A stretch of DNA of 64,000 nt from a candidate division CSSED10-310 bacterium (GTDB lineage Bacteria > CSSED10-310). The first letter of the stretch is position 1, and the number at the start of each line of letters is the position of its first letter. The notes beneath the pieces were generated by a model that did no database searches, was not told where the DNA came from, and was given only the letters and a program-made list of their open reading frames with translations. Positions 51,383-60,359 of the stretch are shown in pieces. The translations under genes and the position numbers were made by a program. Location of the stretch: NCBI GenBank assembly GCA_016931515.1, contig JAFGEQ010000015.1, positions 124,001 to 188,000 of the forward strand. Reading direction: 5' to 3'.

Positions 51383-53467
51383 CTATTGCCCTTCTACCGG
51401 TTGCGCGGACCATACCATAGTTGTTTCAGGAATTCCCTTCAAATGCGCGTCACCTACCGGGCGGAATACAAGTTCGGGGATTCCATCCATATCCACATAC
51501 ACAAACTCAGTGCTATCTCGCCAAGCCCGTTCTTTAAGATCCTGATTCGCGCGCAGATCTTTCAGAGCTGCATCAGATAATGCAACACCGTTATTATGCA
51601 AAATCCCATTGATCACATTGACTCGGAATGATCCCGGTTTATCTTTGATTTCCGGCAGTTTCTGATACGCTTTTGTTGAGATGCCCTGTTCGGAATCCGC
51701 ACTTGTAAAGGCTTCGAAAATATTAACGATATCATCCCTAACATTCGGGCTGATCCTGTTCTTTGTGTTTTCCAGTATATCCTGTAACAGGTCACTGATT
51801 TCGCGACGGAATAACGGATCACCCCGTCGCTCCTGACTATGTGATTTCCCGGAACTCAGTCGACTGGTTAAATTGGCGGATAATCCAATCACAGTGTTGA
51901 ACTTACTGCGATCATCTCTAAAAATATATGCATTTTCCAGAGATCCGACATGAATACCGATTCCTGCACCTTCAAGTGGAAGTTTTTTCTCTCTCACGGT
52001 GCTGGTTAACATTTTCTGTACTGCAATACCGGCTCTTGCTGCATTCAATGTCCTCATTTCCATCGGATTATCATCACTGAATGTAGCGAGTATTGCATCT
52101 CCGGCAAAGAAGCGAATCCTGCCGCCATAATGTCCGATAATATCCAAAGCTGGATCGAAAAAAGCGTAAAGAGTCCGGATTAGCTGGCTGCTGGATATAG
52201 TTCCGGACGAGAGTTCAGTCGATGCCCGCAAGTCGATGAACATGATAGTCACATTTCTGAGATCGTTGATTATGGTTCCCATATCCAGATTGTAGGTCAA
52301 CCGATTTTCGATCGCTTTAACTTCTTGATTCGTATTGCTGGATGTCCAATCCTCCGCTCCCAGGAGTTTTATCCTATTGCGGAAGTAGGCAAAGATTTCA
52401 GCCTTTTGCAGTTCGCGCGCCAGCTTAATGTAATCGACAAGAATCTGATCGAATACTTTATCATCGAGTTCATCGTTTAGTTTTTTCTTCCGAGAAATAC
52501 GTCCGGGTATTGAAACCGGAATGCGACGGAGTCGGTCCTGCATCGTGAAAATAAACTTGGGTTCAAACACGATGATATTGGATTCCGCCTTCTTCAGGAT
52601 TTCCGGGTCCATTCCGAGAGTATAATGGATGACGCTTTGGAACCATTCATCCCCCGAAGCTATGGCCTCATCCACCCATCCCTTAACGCTGTGATACAGA
52701 GTTTCAAAATCCCTGCATGCAACAAAATACTGCGCATTTTCCTCGACGAGGAGCTTTCGAATCATGTGCAACGGATCAACCGGTGTTATGTTATTCTCCA
52801 GCAGACACAACTGGTTGTCGAGCATATCATTGACAAAGTTGAAATTGAATGACGCTCCCAGCCGCGTAGAGATTGTACTCTTATAAAACGGCATGCTTTT
52901 TCTCAGAAGTTCGTCCCGGTAGTTAAGCTTTTCATAAACCTGATCAAGAGATTGCCGCAGCATGCTGCGAATATGAGGATGTACAGAAAATCGGGTTTCT
53001 GCACTGGCATCCAGTTTTATCAGAGATTGATTTAATGTCTCTACAGCAATTCGGGTAACGACCAACCAGAAGAGGTTAAAAACACCCAAGCGCCGTTCCT
53101 GCTCAATAACACTTTCAAGATGCTCGGCAATATAAGCAATTATTTCATCCCGAACCTGAAGATATTTTTTGAAATCCGGATGGTTGTAATCGTATCCTTT
53201 CCCTTTCAATTCCCTCACATGAACAATGGTTTTTTCCATGAAAGTATTGATTCTCACTGTCAGATCGAATGGGGGAAACACAAGGTAACCTTTTTCGTCG
53301 CTTTCGCCGAGTTGATCGATCTGCGGAGGGAGAACCGGGAGAGCGATGGATGCATTGTCAGACTGCCGACCAAACATCATCCGGATGGTATCAAGGTCAC
53401 CGAGCGAATATCCCAGTGGAAGCCTGAACATTCCATACCGTTCGTCATACTTCAGGAATTTGTTCAT
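51383..53467 (-). CDS. class III adenylate/guanylate cyclase domain protein
   Basis: 694 residues. The N-terminal 390 residues are soluble, mostly helical and unrecognised. A class III nucleotidyl cyclase domain follows (about 405-570). Both metal-binding Asp are present: Asp412 (MFIDLRAST) and Asp457 (FFAGDAIL); the Asn and Arg of the NLTSRL transition-state segment are also present. The substrate-selecting Lys before the second Asp is Phe453, so base specificity is uncertain. A C-terminal 120-residue segment follows. No signal peptide. AGGAG precedes the ATG. Last gene of the dpp-usg-lipoprotein line. Confidence 0.83.
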   Translation of the reverse strand: MNKFLKYDERYGMFRLPLGYSLGDLDTIRMMFGRQSDNASIALPVLPPQIDQLGESDEKGYLVFPPFDLTVRINTFMEKTIVHVRELKGKGYDYNHPDFKKYLQVRDEIIAYIAEHLESVIEQERRLGVFNLFWLVVTRIAVETLNQSLIKLDASAETRFSVHPHIRSMLRQSLDQVYEKLNYRDELLRKSMPFYKSTISTRLGASFNFNFVNDMLDNQLCLLENNITPVDPLHMIRKLLVEENAQYFVACRDFETLYHSVKGWVDEAIASGDEWFQSVIHYTLGMDPEILKKAESNIIVFEPKFIFTMQDRLRRIPVSIPGRISRKKKLNDELDDKVFDQILVDYIKLARELQKAEIFAYFRNRIKLLGAEDWTSSNTNQEVKAIENRLTYNLDMGTIINDLRNVTIMFIDLRASTELSSGTISSSQLIRTLYAFFDPALDIIGHYGGRIRFFAGDAILATFSDDNPMEMRTLNAARAGIAVQKMLTSTVREKKLPLEGAGIGIHVGSLENAYIFRDDRSKFNTVIGLSANLTSRLSSGKSHSQERRGDPLFRREISDLLQDILENTKNRISPNVRDDIVNIFEAFTSADSEQGISTKAYQKLPEIKDKPGSFRVNVINGILHNNGVALSDAALKDLRANQDLKERAWRDSTEFVYVDMDGIPELVFRPVGDAHLKGIPETTMVWSAQPVEGQ

Positions 53468-53476
53468 TTCTCTCTC

Positions 53477-53833
53477 CTAATCCAGAACTATATCCGGATG
53501 TGTGCTGCTTTTGACGCCGCCACTATATTGATCATACAGCCACTCACCGCCAAACGGCTCTCTCGGGATGCGAGCGATCGCGCCTTTCCGTGCCAGTTCA
53601 TCCAGAGAGTCAGGGTAGCGCCCATTCTGTGCATTAAAAACTTGAACCGAGCGCTGTATTGTTCGCAAATCGGCCTTCAATTTTGCCAGATTGGCACTTT
53701 GCCTTGAATCAATTACTGTCGTGGTAGCGGTTTTATCAAACCAGGATCTAAAAGCATCACAGCCGGTTATCCCAATCAGACAAAACAAAATAATCATGAT
53801 GGTCAGGAGCGTTTCTTTCATCAGGTATTTCAT
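53477..53833 (-). CDS. lipoprotein with pseudopilin-like globular domain
   Basis: 118 residues. The N-terminus is hydrophobic and ends in a lipobox (GITGC). Residues about 50-118 resemble the globular part of GspG-type pseudopilins (LRTIQRSVQVFNAQNGRYPDSL, ARIPREPFGG, then GVKSSTHPDI). The leading ETLLTIMIIL is reminiscent of a pilin helix but lacks the Gly-Phe cleavage site and Glu5. GGAGG is 7 bases before the ATG, and the gene overlaps the ASADH-like gene by 4 bases. It could be a converted pseudopilin now attached to a membrane. Confidence 0.65.
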   Translation of the reverse strand: MKYLMKETLLTIMIILFCLIGITGCDAFRSWFDKTATTTVIDSRQSANLAKLKADLRTIQRSVQVFNAQNGRYPDSLDELARKGAIARIPREPFGGEWLYDQYSGGVKSSTHPDIVLD

Positions 53834-54819
53834 GTCTGATCCTCCATCCAGACCGATTCCAACAATCGAGTGAGTGTTGAAGCGGAACCTTTCTGCAGAT
53901 TATCCATCCCAAACCGTAGCGTCAAGCATCTCGGATTTCCGGGAACAATCCGAATGTCGCTGACGATAAGCTTATCCTGACCCACAATTGCGAGCGCCCC
54001 TCCAATTGATTCGCGCAATTCGATGTCCGGAGCTTTGCTGAGTCGATCAACAATTCTATTGAGAGAAACAGGGGTATCGGCTTCCAACCACAGTGTGCCA
54101 AGGAGACCAACAAAAAAAGCGCACCACGCATAATCTGCCGATACGATCATGGAGTGCCCGAGATTCCCGGCATGCGATTCAATGATCTGGAAATTTCTCT
54201 CTCCACTCAGGGTATGAAAGGCGTTAAAAGCAATCTGCCTTGGAAACCTGACTGCTTCCACTTCTGTAAATCCTATGATATGACGCGTCTGATCGAACAA
54301 TTCATCCATCGCCTGACGTGATCCTTCACAGGAAACCCCCTGGAGCGTGAAAACCACAGCCTGTCGCCAAATGCCTGTCTTACCCAGAACATTGTTCAAA
54401 GCCTTCAGAACGGTTATCAGGACTTGGGACTCCAGAATCGGAATGATACTGATCATGGGAAGATTTTGTGATTCCAATTGCTCAGAATCAGGCATCATGA
54501 CAGGAACATCCGCAGAGGCTTTAAAATGATTGCACATATCAATCAGCGGAACACCTGCCAAGACAAGGTCCCGTGTCAATTTTTCCAGGTCTTTAAGAGC
54601 CGAGAGGAGTACAGCTGCATCATATCCTTCTTCAATCATGTCACATGCATTAGAGACCAGGATTGGCTGATTTCGAAATTCATGGATTTCTCCGACCCTT
54701 TCGCCGTCTGAAAGTAATTGGATTTTTTGAATCGGCAAATGAGATTGACTCATCCGATCCAATATTTCCTGCACCAGCAGGTGACCACCACCAATCAGAA
54801 TCAATTTGCGTTTTGTCAT
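53830..54819 (-). CDS. Usg-type ASADH-like protein without catalytic Cys
   Basis: 329 residues with the fold of aspartate-semialdehyde dehydrogenase. The Rossmann start is LIGGGHLLVQEIL. At the site of the catalytic NCST motif the sequence reads IIPILESQ (about 124-131), with no Cys; the C-terminal family segment FTLQGVSCEGSRQAMDEL is kept. This is the pattern of the Usg/USG-1 family, a non-enzymatic ASADH relative. ATG at 54819 has AAGGA 6-7 bases upstream; the reading from 54948 has no SD and overlaps dppC by 8 bases. Function unknown. Confidence 0.82.
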   Translation of the reverse strand: MTKRKLILIGGGHLLVQEILDRMSQSHLPIQKIQLLSDGERVGEIHEFRNQPILVSNACDMIEEGYDAAVLLSALKDLEKLTRDLVLAGVPLIDMCNHFKASADVPVMMPDSEQLESQNLPMISIIPILESQVLITVLKALNNVLGKTGIWRQAVVFTLQGVSCEGSRQAMDELFDQTRHIIGFTEVEAVRFPRQIAFNAFHTLSGERNFQIIESHAGNLGHSMIVSADYAWCAFFVGLLGTLWLEADTPVSLNRIVDRLSKAPDIELRESIGGALAIVGQDKLIVSDIRIVPGNPRCLTLRFGMDNLQKGSASTLTRLLESVWMEDQT

Positions 54820-54940
54820 GCTTAATCCTTTTGTTCCCGTGATTCCATCCGATGCCCGATGTTCAATTTTTCCACTTGTTTTCCAGATAATACCAATGTT
54901 GTTTGAAGAGCCCTTCAGAATCCAATCATCCGAAACTATA

Positions 54941-55795
54941 TTATACATCTTTCAATCTAGGATCGAGAGCATCCCTGAGACCGTCACCGAGAAGATTCCA
55001 TCCCAGAACTGTTATCGCTATTGCCAGACCGGGAAACAAACACATCCAGTAATGGGTTGCCAGGTAAGCCTGTCCTTCCGTGACCATCAGACCCCAACTC
55101 GGTGTCGGCGGTTGCGCACCCAGTCCAAGAAACGAAAGCCAAGCCTCGGTTAAAATGTTACCCGCTATATTGATCGTCGCACTCACCATGATTGGCGCCA
55201 TGCAATTCGGCAGGATATGGTAAATCATTATCCGAATGTGCCCCGCTCCCAAAGCCCGGGCTGATTGAGTGTATTCCTCTTCTTTGACAGATAATACTTT
55301 TCCCCGGACAACCCGTGCGATTCCTGCCCATCCAATCAAACCCAGCACGAGGAAAATCCAGAAAATATCAGGATTCGGGACTATAGCCATGACTGCAATC
55401 GCCAACAGGGCTGCCGGGAAAGCAAACGCTGTATCCGTCAACCAGGTGATGATCAAATCCAGCCACCCGCCGAAATAGCCTGCGAGCATCCCGAGGGTTA
55501 CGCCTATGCAAGTGGCGATCAGCATGGCAAGAATTCCAACTTGGAGAGAGACTCTGGAACCGTAAACAATTCTTGATAGAAGATCCCGACCGAGATCATC
55601 CGTTCCAAGAGGATGATCCACGGATGGCGATTTCGGACCATAGGGGTGCCGAATGACCAGGTCCAGATCAATCGCATACGGATCGTAATGAAGAAAAAAC
55701 GGTCCCAATGCGGCGGTTAGAATCAGTATGGAAACAACCAGCAATCCTGTGACAGCCAGCTTCGATTTCCGGATTTCTTTCCATAACTGCTTCAT
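54941..55795 (-). CDS. dppC: peptide ABC transporter permease (DppC type)
   Basis: 284-residue inner membrane permease. It has the N-terminal OppC-type leader (KLAVTGLLVVSILILTAALG), then the SVDHPLGTDDLGRDLLSRIVYGSR segment, and the EAA-like loop QSARALGAGHIRIMIYHILPN that docks to the ATPase. About six hydrophobic segments. Third gene of dppA-dppB-dppC; no ATPase subunits (dppD, dppF) follow in the window, so these must be elsewhere. Peptide or nickel-type substrate cannot be told from sequence. Confidence 0.9.
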   Translation of the reverse strand: MKQLWKEIRKSKLAVTGLLVVSILILTAALGPFFLHYDPYAIDLDLVIRHPYGPKSPSVDHPLGTDDLGRDLLSRIVYGSRVSLQVGILAMLIATCIGVTLGMLAGYFGGWLDLIITWLTDTAFAFPAALLAIAVMAIVPNPDIFWIFLVLGLIGWAGIARVVRGKVLSVKEEEYTQSARALGAGHIRIMIYHILPNCMAPIMVSATINIAGNILTEAWLSFLGLGAQPPTPSWGLMVTEGQAYLATHYWMCLFPGLAIAITVLGWNLLGDGLRDALDPRLKDV

Positions 55796-55802
55796 AATGA
55801 TC

Positions 55803-56768
55803 TCAATCTCGTTCCAGACGAATCCTGGGGTCGATGACGCTGTAGGTTATATCAACTATCAGGTTCACAATGACGAACACGAAGGCCAGCAGCATCACAC
55901 CACCTACAACGACCGGACCATCCAATTGCCGGATTGCGTCGACAACAACCTTACCGATGCCCGGCCACGAAAAAACAGTTTCAGTTGCCACAGCACCTCC
56001 AAGGAGTCCGGCAAAATTCAACCCGACAATCGTTATAACCGGAATCAACGCATTACGAAGTGCATGTTTGAGAATGATTCGCGAGTATGGCAGACCCTTG
56101 GCAGCAGCTGTCCGGATGTAATCCTGTCGAATCACCTCAAGAATGCTGGAGCGTGTCATTCGTGCGATATAGCCGATGCTGACAGCTGACAAACTGAGGG
56201 CAGGTAAAATTAAGTGTCTCAACCTGTCCAATCCCGGTTCACCGTATCCACTCACCGGTAGAATTCCAAACAGAACAGGAGACCCGTCGAAACCCTTTGA
56301 GGCGAAAATCAAGATTAGAAGCAAACCCAACCAGAATACTGGTGTAGAAATGCCGATGAGAGATAATATCATTATCAGGACATCTCCGATTTTATTCTGT
56401 CGAACAGCGGCAAAAATACCACATAACATTCCTAGGCACACACTCAGTAGCACGGAGGTTATTGCCAATAGAAGAGTTGCCGGCATCCGATCGAGAAGGA
56501 TATCCGCAACTTTTTGATTGTTTCTGTAAGATGTTCCCAGGTCACCTGTTGCAAGATTCTTCAGAAAATATCCATATTGCACTATTATCGGTTGATCTAA
56601 CCCCATTTCTCTCGTAATCCTGAGGCGTGTTTCCGCATCACCATGCTGACCGAGAATAACTCTGACAGGATCACCGGGAATCAGATACATCAGGAAAAAG
56701 ATGATTGTGGCTATTCCAAGCACAGTCGGTATCACACCAATAATCCGGCGGACGAGATATGCGCTCAT
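55803..56768 (-). CDS. dppB: peptide ABC transporter permease (DppB type)
   Basis: 321-residue permease with the OppB signature at its start (YLVRRIIGVIPTVLGIATIIFFLMYLIPGDP), the DLGTSYRNNQ loop and the EAA loop RTAAAKGLPYSRIILKHALRN. It forms the channel with DppC. Overlaps dppA by 4 bases and precedes dppC by 7 bases, so one operon. Confidence 0.92.
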   Translation of the reverse strand: MSAYLVRRIIGVIPTVLGIATIIFFLMYLIPGDPVRVILGQHGDAETRLRITREMGLDQPIIVQYGYFLKNLATGDLGTSYRNNQKVADILLDRMPATLLLAITSVLLSVCLGMLCGIFAAVRQNKIGDVLIMILSLIGISTPVFWLGLLLILIFASKGFDGSPVLFGILPVSGYGEPGLDRLRHLILPALSLSAVSIGYIARMTRSSILEVIRQDYIRTAAAKGLPYSRIILKHALRNALIPVITIVGLNFAGLLGGAVATETVFSWPGIGKVVVDAIRQLDGPVVVGGVMLLAFVFVIVNLIVDITYSVIDPRIRLERD

Positions 56769-58378
56769 TGAATGATCTCCGCAGATCGCCGTACCGCTTC
56801 TAATGGAATAGCAAAATCACCCTGCGGAGTAAGTTGAACATTCTGCCAGCAGGGTTTTATCATTGCCATCTCTCTCTCGTAATAGATGAAAATCCACGGC
56901 GCGTCGGCAATGGCAATGCGTTCTGCCGCTCGGTACAATTCGATACGATGTCCCGGATCCGTTTCGGATTTTGCCAATCGTGTCAATTGATCAAACTCGG
57001 GATTACAGAACCTGGCATAATTACCTGCTGCACCAAACTGGCTGGAATTCAGCAATGTGAACAAAAAGTTATCGGCATCGGGATAATCTGCAACCCATGC
57101 CATTCGGAACATGAGCGGTTCGCCTTCATCCACGGCTTCTATGTATGCCGCCCATTCCAGATTTTTCAACCGGATACGGATGCCTATTTGTCCAAGATAA
57201 TACTGAATGCACTGGCCGATCAACGTATGTCTCGGATCCCGGTTATGCCACAATGTGATTTCTGGGAAACCCCGCCCTTCCGAATATCCTGCTTCGGCAA
57301 GCAGAGATCGAGCTCTATCCGGATCATAAGGATAACCTTCCAGGTCGGGATCATAACCCGGTATCCCCGGCGGTAGAACACCGGCGACTGGATATGCCAG
57401 ACCTTCCTTGATGGCCAGACAGATTTTTTTGCGATCTACAGCGTAATTAAACGCCTGACGCAGCTTTCTATTATTCTGGAACGGTGGCTTCGAATTATTG
57501 AAGCCGATATAATAAATTGAAAGGTAAGGCCATACACGGAAATCGTCCGGGTACCCATCCCTGACAGTTTGAATCTGACCGTTTGGAATTTGATCCAGGA
57601 GATCCAGACCTCCCGTTTTATATTCTTCAAAAGCAGTCGGAACGGATTCGATGATCCGGAATTTAATCACGTCGATGTCCGGCGACCATTGGTAATGTGC
57701 CGGGAATTTTCTCAGTGTAATTTCCACATCCTGTTTCCATTCCACGAATTGATAAGGTCCGCATCCCACCGGATGGAGACTGAATTGGGGTCCGGCTTTG
57801 TCGCATACCTCCCTGGGAACAATTGAAGCAGCTTCCATACATAGTTGAGCAAGGAAGGGTGCAAAGGGTTCCGTCAATTGAATGCGAATGGTATAGTCAT
57901 CAAGAACTTCAATTCCCTTTACGGAATCCGCGTCGCGATTCATAAATGCCCGGGCTCCAAGAATCGGGTCCAGCACAAAAGTTCTTCCAGACCGTGTCGC
58001 CGGATTCAAAGTCCGTTCGAAGCTGTAGCGAACATCCTCTGCCGTCACCGGTCGACCGTTATGAAACATGACATCCTGACGAAGATGGAAGATATAGGTA
58101 TTACCGTCATCAGATATTTCCCATGACGACGCAACCGCCGGGATCACTTCGAGAGACATCGGTTCAAACTGAACCAATCCGTCATTGATTTTCAGAATCA
58201 CAGCACCAGACGTGGTATCTGTCGATAACGCGGGATCGAGCGTAGGCGGGTTCGTTGCCAGGCGAAAACGAAACTCAACCGGCACGTCAGACACTTCCGA
58301 AGTGGTTACGGGTATCAACCATAACACATTTAATAAGAAAACCAGGATTGCCTTCAAGTTTTGCAGCGTCACACTCAT
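56765..58378 (-). CDS. dppA: peptide ABC transporter substrate-binding protein (DppA type)
   Basis: 537-residue periplasmic-binding protein of the SBP_bac_5 family. A hydrophobic signal peptide (AILVFLLNVLWLIPV) precedes the family start RLATNPPTLDPALSTDTTS; other blocks are RPVTAEDVRYSFERTLNP and LRQAFNYAVDRKKICLAI. It delivers oligopeptides or similar ligands to the DppB/DppC permease. First gene of the operon; the 216-base gap upstream (58379-58594) separates it from the divergent glycosyltransferase gene. Confidence 0.92.
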   Translation of the reverse strand: MSVTLQNLKAILVFLLNVLWLIPVTTSEVSDVPVEFRFRLATNPPTLDPALSTDTTSGAVILKINDGLVQFEPMSLEVIPAVASSWEISDDGNTYIFHLRQDVMFHNGRPVTAEDVRYSFERTLNPATRSGRTFVLDPILGARAFMNRDADSVKGIEVLDDYTIRIQLTEPFAPFLAQLCMEAASIVPREVCDKAGPQFSLHPVGCGPYQFVEWKQDVEITLRKFPAHYQWSPDIDVIKFRIIESVPTAFEEYKTGGLDLLDQIPNGQIQTVRDGYPDDFRVWPYLSIYYIGFNNSKPPFQNNRKLRQAFNYAVDRKKICLAIKEGLAYPVAGVLPPGIPGYDPDLEGYPYDPDRARSLLAEAGYSEGRGFPEITLWHNRDPRHTLIGQCIQYYLGQIGIRIRLKNLEWAAYIEAVDEGEPLMFRMAWVADYPDADNFLFTLLNSSQFGAAGNYARFCNPEFDQLTRLAKSETDPGHRIELYRAAERIAIADAPWIFIYYEREMAMIKPCWQNVQLTPQGDFAIPLEAVRRSAEIIQ

Positions 58379-58558
58379 CCACCTAATGTTGTTTCAGTTA
58401 ATCCGAAATTCAGAGTAACAGTTTTTCCCGTAAAAATCAGCTATTCCATACAAACAGTAGCATTTTAGTTGATCCTTAAGCGGTTGGATGTGAATCTTAG
58501 TTTTTGTAAACCGGATGCTACTGCGAAAGGCTATCGGTAGATAAAGAAACAAACTGCA

Positions 58559-58586
58559 TTGCTTCTGAGACGAAGCTTGGTATATT
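58559..58586 (+). promoter_or_regulatory. promoter giving a possible leaderless transcript
   Basis: TTGCTT (58559-58564) is followed after 16 bases by TATATT (58581-58586). Transcription would begin around 58593, at or within two bases of the ATG at 58595. No SD sequence lies between, so the glycosyltransferase mRNA may be leaderless. A GCTTC/GAAGC inverted repeat (58561-58576) overlaps the spacer. Confidence 0.4.
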
Positions 58587-58594
58587 GATTTGTC

Positions 58595-59887
58595 ATGAAA
58601 CTGGCGCTCATCGATCAGTCTTTTCATTGGCCACCCACCGGCGGTTCCTGGGTGGACCTCAGGGAAACAGCGATCCGTCTGAAAAAGCATGGCTTCGAAC
58701 CCAAGATTTTCGTTCCGCACTGGGAGAGGTGGAATATTCCCGGAGGCCGGATAGATATCGACCCGGGTATCCCCGTTGAAGTTCTCCCAATCCGGTCAAA
58801 ACAATTCAATTTCCGGACATTACCTCGTATCTTTAAAAGTGCCGTAGACTCATGGAAACCTGATCGAATCATGATCGGAAATTCTTTTTACCTTGCTCCA
58901 TATATCATCAGCCAATTCCCCGATAAACCGGTTTTCCTTCGGATTTACGCTTATGAGTTTGTTTGTCCGAATTATATGAATCTCAGTAAATGTGATGTTT
59001 TTAACTGGTACCAAGAAAACCCATTCGGACACATCTGTCCAGGTAATGTGTTCTCTACACCTTGGGAATGCTGGCGATGCAGTCTTAGACGCATGGCCTG
59101 CACCCTGATGGGACATCGCAATCCGGTCGCCGTCGAATACTGGTCCAGTCTTGCCGCGCTTCCTTTCTTCAATAATCTGATCAGGAAATCCTTGAATTCT
59201 TTACAAGGCATTCTGGTGTACAATCCATTTATCCAGAATCTCTTGAAACCTCTGAAAACGAAGGTTCACGTTGTACCGGCTGGAATTGATACGGATAGAT
59301 TTACACCGCGTACAAACCAGCGGTCTGGACCGATACGAATACTGCTTACGGGAAGGCTGGATGATCAACGCAAGGGTTATGACTCTTTCCGGCAATGCAT
59401 ACGCATTTTATCGGAAAGGCGTTCGGATTTCGAAGTATGGGTAACCGATCCCGGCTCGCTGTCGTCAGATCCCGGAATTCACAATGCCGGATGGACATCC
59501 TGGAACAATCTGCCTGATTTATACCGCTCCGCTGATATTGTAATCTGTCCGTCGATCTGGCCGGAACCGTTCGGCATTACAGCGTTGGAGGCAATGTCCT
59601 CCGGCTTGCCGGTTATCGCCTCAAAAATCGGTGGATTCGAGTATTCTGTTGTCAACGGCGTTACAGGTCTTCACTTTATTCCGGGCGACCCCAACGATAT
59701 GGCCGAAAAAATCGATCTTCTTATTTCGAACCAACATCTTAGAGAACGGATGGGACAAGCCGGCAGGGATAGAGTAGTCCATCACTTTCGATGGGACACG
59801 ATTGTGGATCGATATACAGCACCCATTCTACAGGGGCAATCCCCGGACAAGGGAGACTGGATCAATCAAGAGCCTGTTATGTCCTAG
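58595..59887 (+). CDS. GT4-family glycosyltransferase
   Basis: 430-residue GT-B fold glycosyltransferase. The N-terminal half opens with IDQSFHWPPTGGSWVDLRET; the C-terminal half has GRLDDQRKGYDSF, PSIWPEPFGITALEAMSSG (the E-x7-E nucleotide-sugar motif) and a Gly-rich region. A Cys cluster in the middle (FVCPNY, HICPGN, CWRCSLRR at about 128-170) is of the type seen in many GT4 enzymes and may bind metal. It is a close paralogue of the gene at 60356-61654 on the opposite strand. Likely adds hexose to a surface polysaccharide. No SD is visible. Confidence 0.88.
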   Translation: MKLALIDQSFHWPPTGGSWVDLRETAIRLKKHGFEPKIFVPHWERWNIPGGRIDIDPGIPVEVLPIRSKQFNFRTLPRIFKSAVDSWKPDRIMIGNSFYLAPYIISQFPDKPVFLRIYAYEFVCPNYMNLSKCDVFNWYQENPFGHICPGNVFSTPWECWRCSLRRMACTLMGHRNPVAVEYWSSLAALPFFNNLIRKSLNSLQGILVYNPFIQNLLKPLKTKVHVVPAGIDTDRFTPRTNQRSGPIRILLTGRLDDQRKGYDSFRQCIRILSERRSDFEVWVTDPGSLSSDPGIHNAGWTSWNNLPDLYRSADIVICPSIWPEPFGITALEAMSSGLPVIASKIGGFEYSVVNGVTGLHFIPGDPNDMAEKIDLLISNQHLRERMGQAGRDRVVHHFRWDTIVDRYTAPILQGQSPDKGDWINQEPVMS

Positions 59888-59888
59888 A

Positions 59889-60359
59889 TCAATGCTGTTT
59901 CAAATACGCGATCGTTGCCCCCCATCCTCCATCTTCCTGAGCTGCATCACGAAATCGTTCGACGAATGGTTGTCGATTCAGACATGATTGCACAATCCGG
60001 CGCTGAACACCTCGTCCCTTGCCGTGAATAATCCGGACTTGCCTAAATCCTTTTTCCCAGGCTGCCTCCAGATATGCATCCAACACGTCAGCCGTTTCAT
60101 CCGGTGCATACGTATGAAGATCAATGAATTCCTCTATCGGAACAGCAACTGCAGCCCCTTCAAATGGATCATGCCATTGTGAGTAATCTGACTCATGTGT
60201 ATCGGATTGATTTCCATTATCATCGACTCCAAGACCCGATTTATAATAATCATCTATCTCAGATATCTCAGCATTTGTTTGATGCGAATGTTTTCTTTTA
60301 TTTGCAGGAAAGAAGATGCACCAAATGTGGTCGAGAAGCAATGCAAACCGGGTCTTCAT
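59889..60359 (-). CDS. Smr domain protein
   Basis: 156 residues. The C-terminal half is an Smr domain (FIDLHTYAPDETADVLDAYL, VRIIHGKGRGVQRRIVQSCL), with the DLH and HGKGRG motifs found in the nicking/RNase Smr domains of MutS2 and related proteins. The N-terminal 70 residues are polar and unconserved. It overlaps the upstream glycosyltransferase gene by 4 bases, and its stop lies one base from the end of the opposite glycosyltransferase gene. Role in glycan synthesis is doubtful; nucleic-acid cleavage is the family activity. Confidence 0.88.
   Translation of the reverse strand: MKTRFALLLDHIWCIFFPANKRKHSHQTNAEISEIDDYYKSGLGVDDNGNQSDTHESDYSQWHDPFEGAAVAVPIEEFIDLHTYAPDETADVLDAYLEAAWEKGFRQVRIIHGKGRGVQRRIVQSCLNRQPFVERFRDAAQEDGGWGATIAYLKQH

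Noticed and set aside
54820-54948. Start of the ASADH-like gene at 54948
   Set aside because: This would overlap dppC, lacks an SD and adds a non-conserved N-terminus before the Rossmann fold; 54819 has AAGGA.
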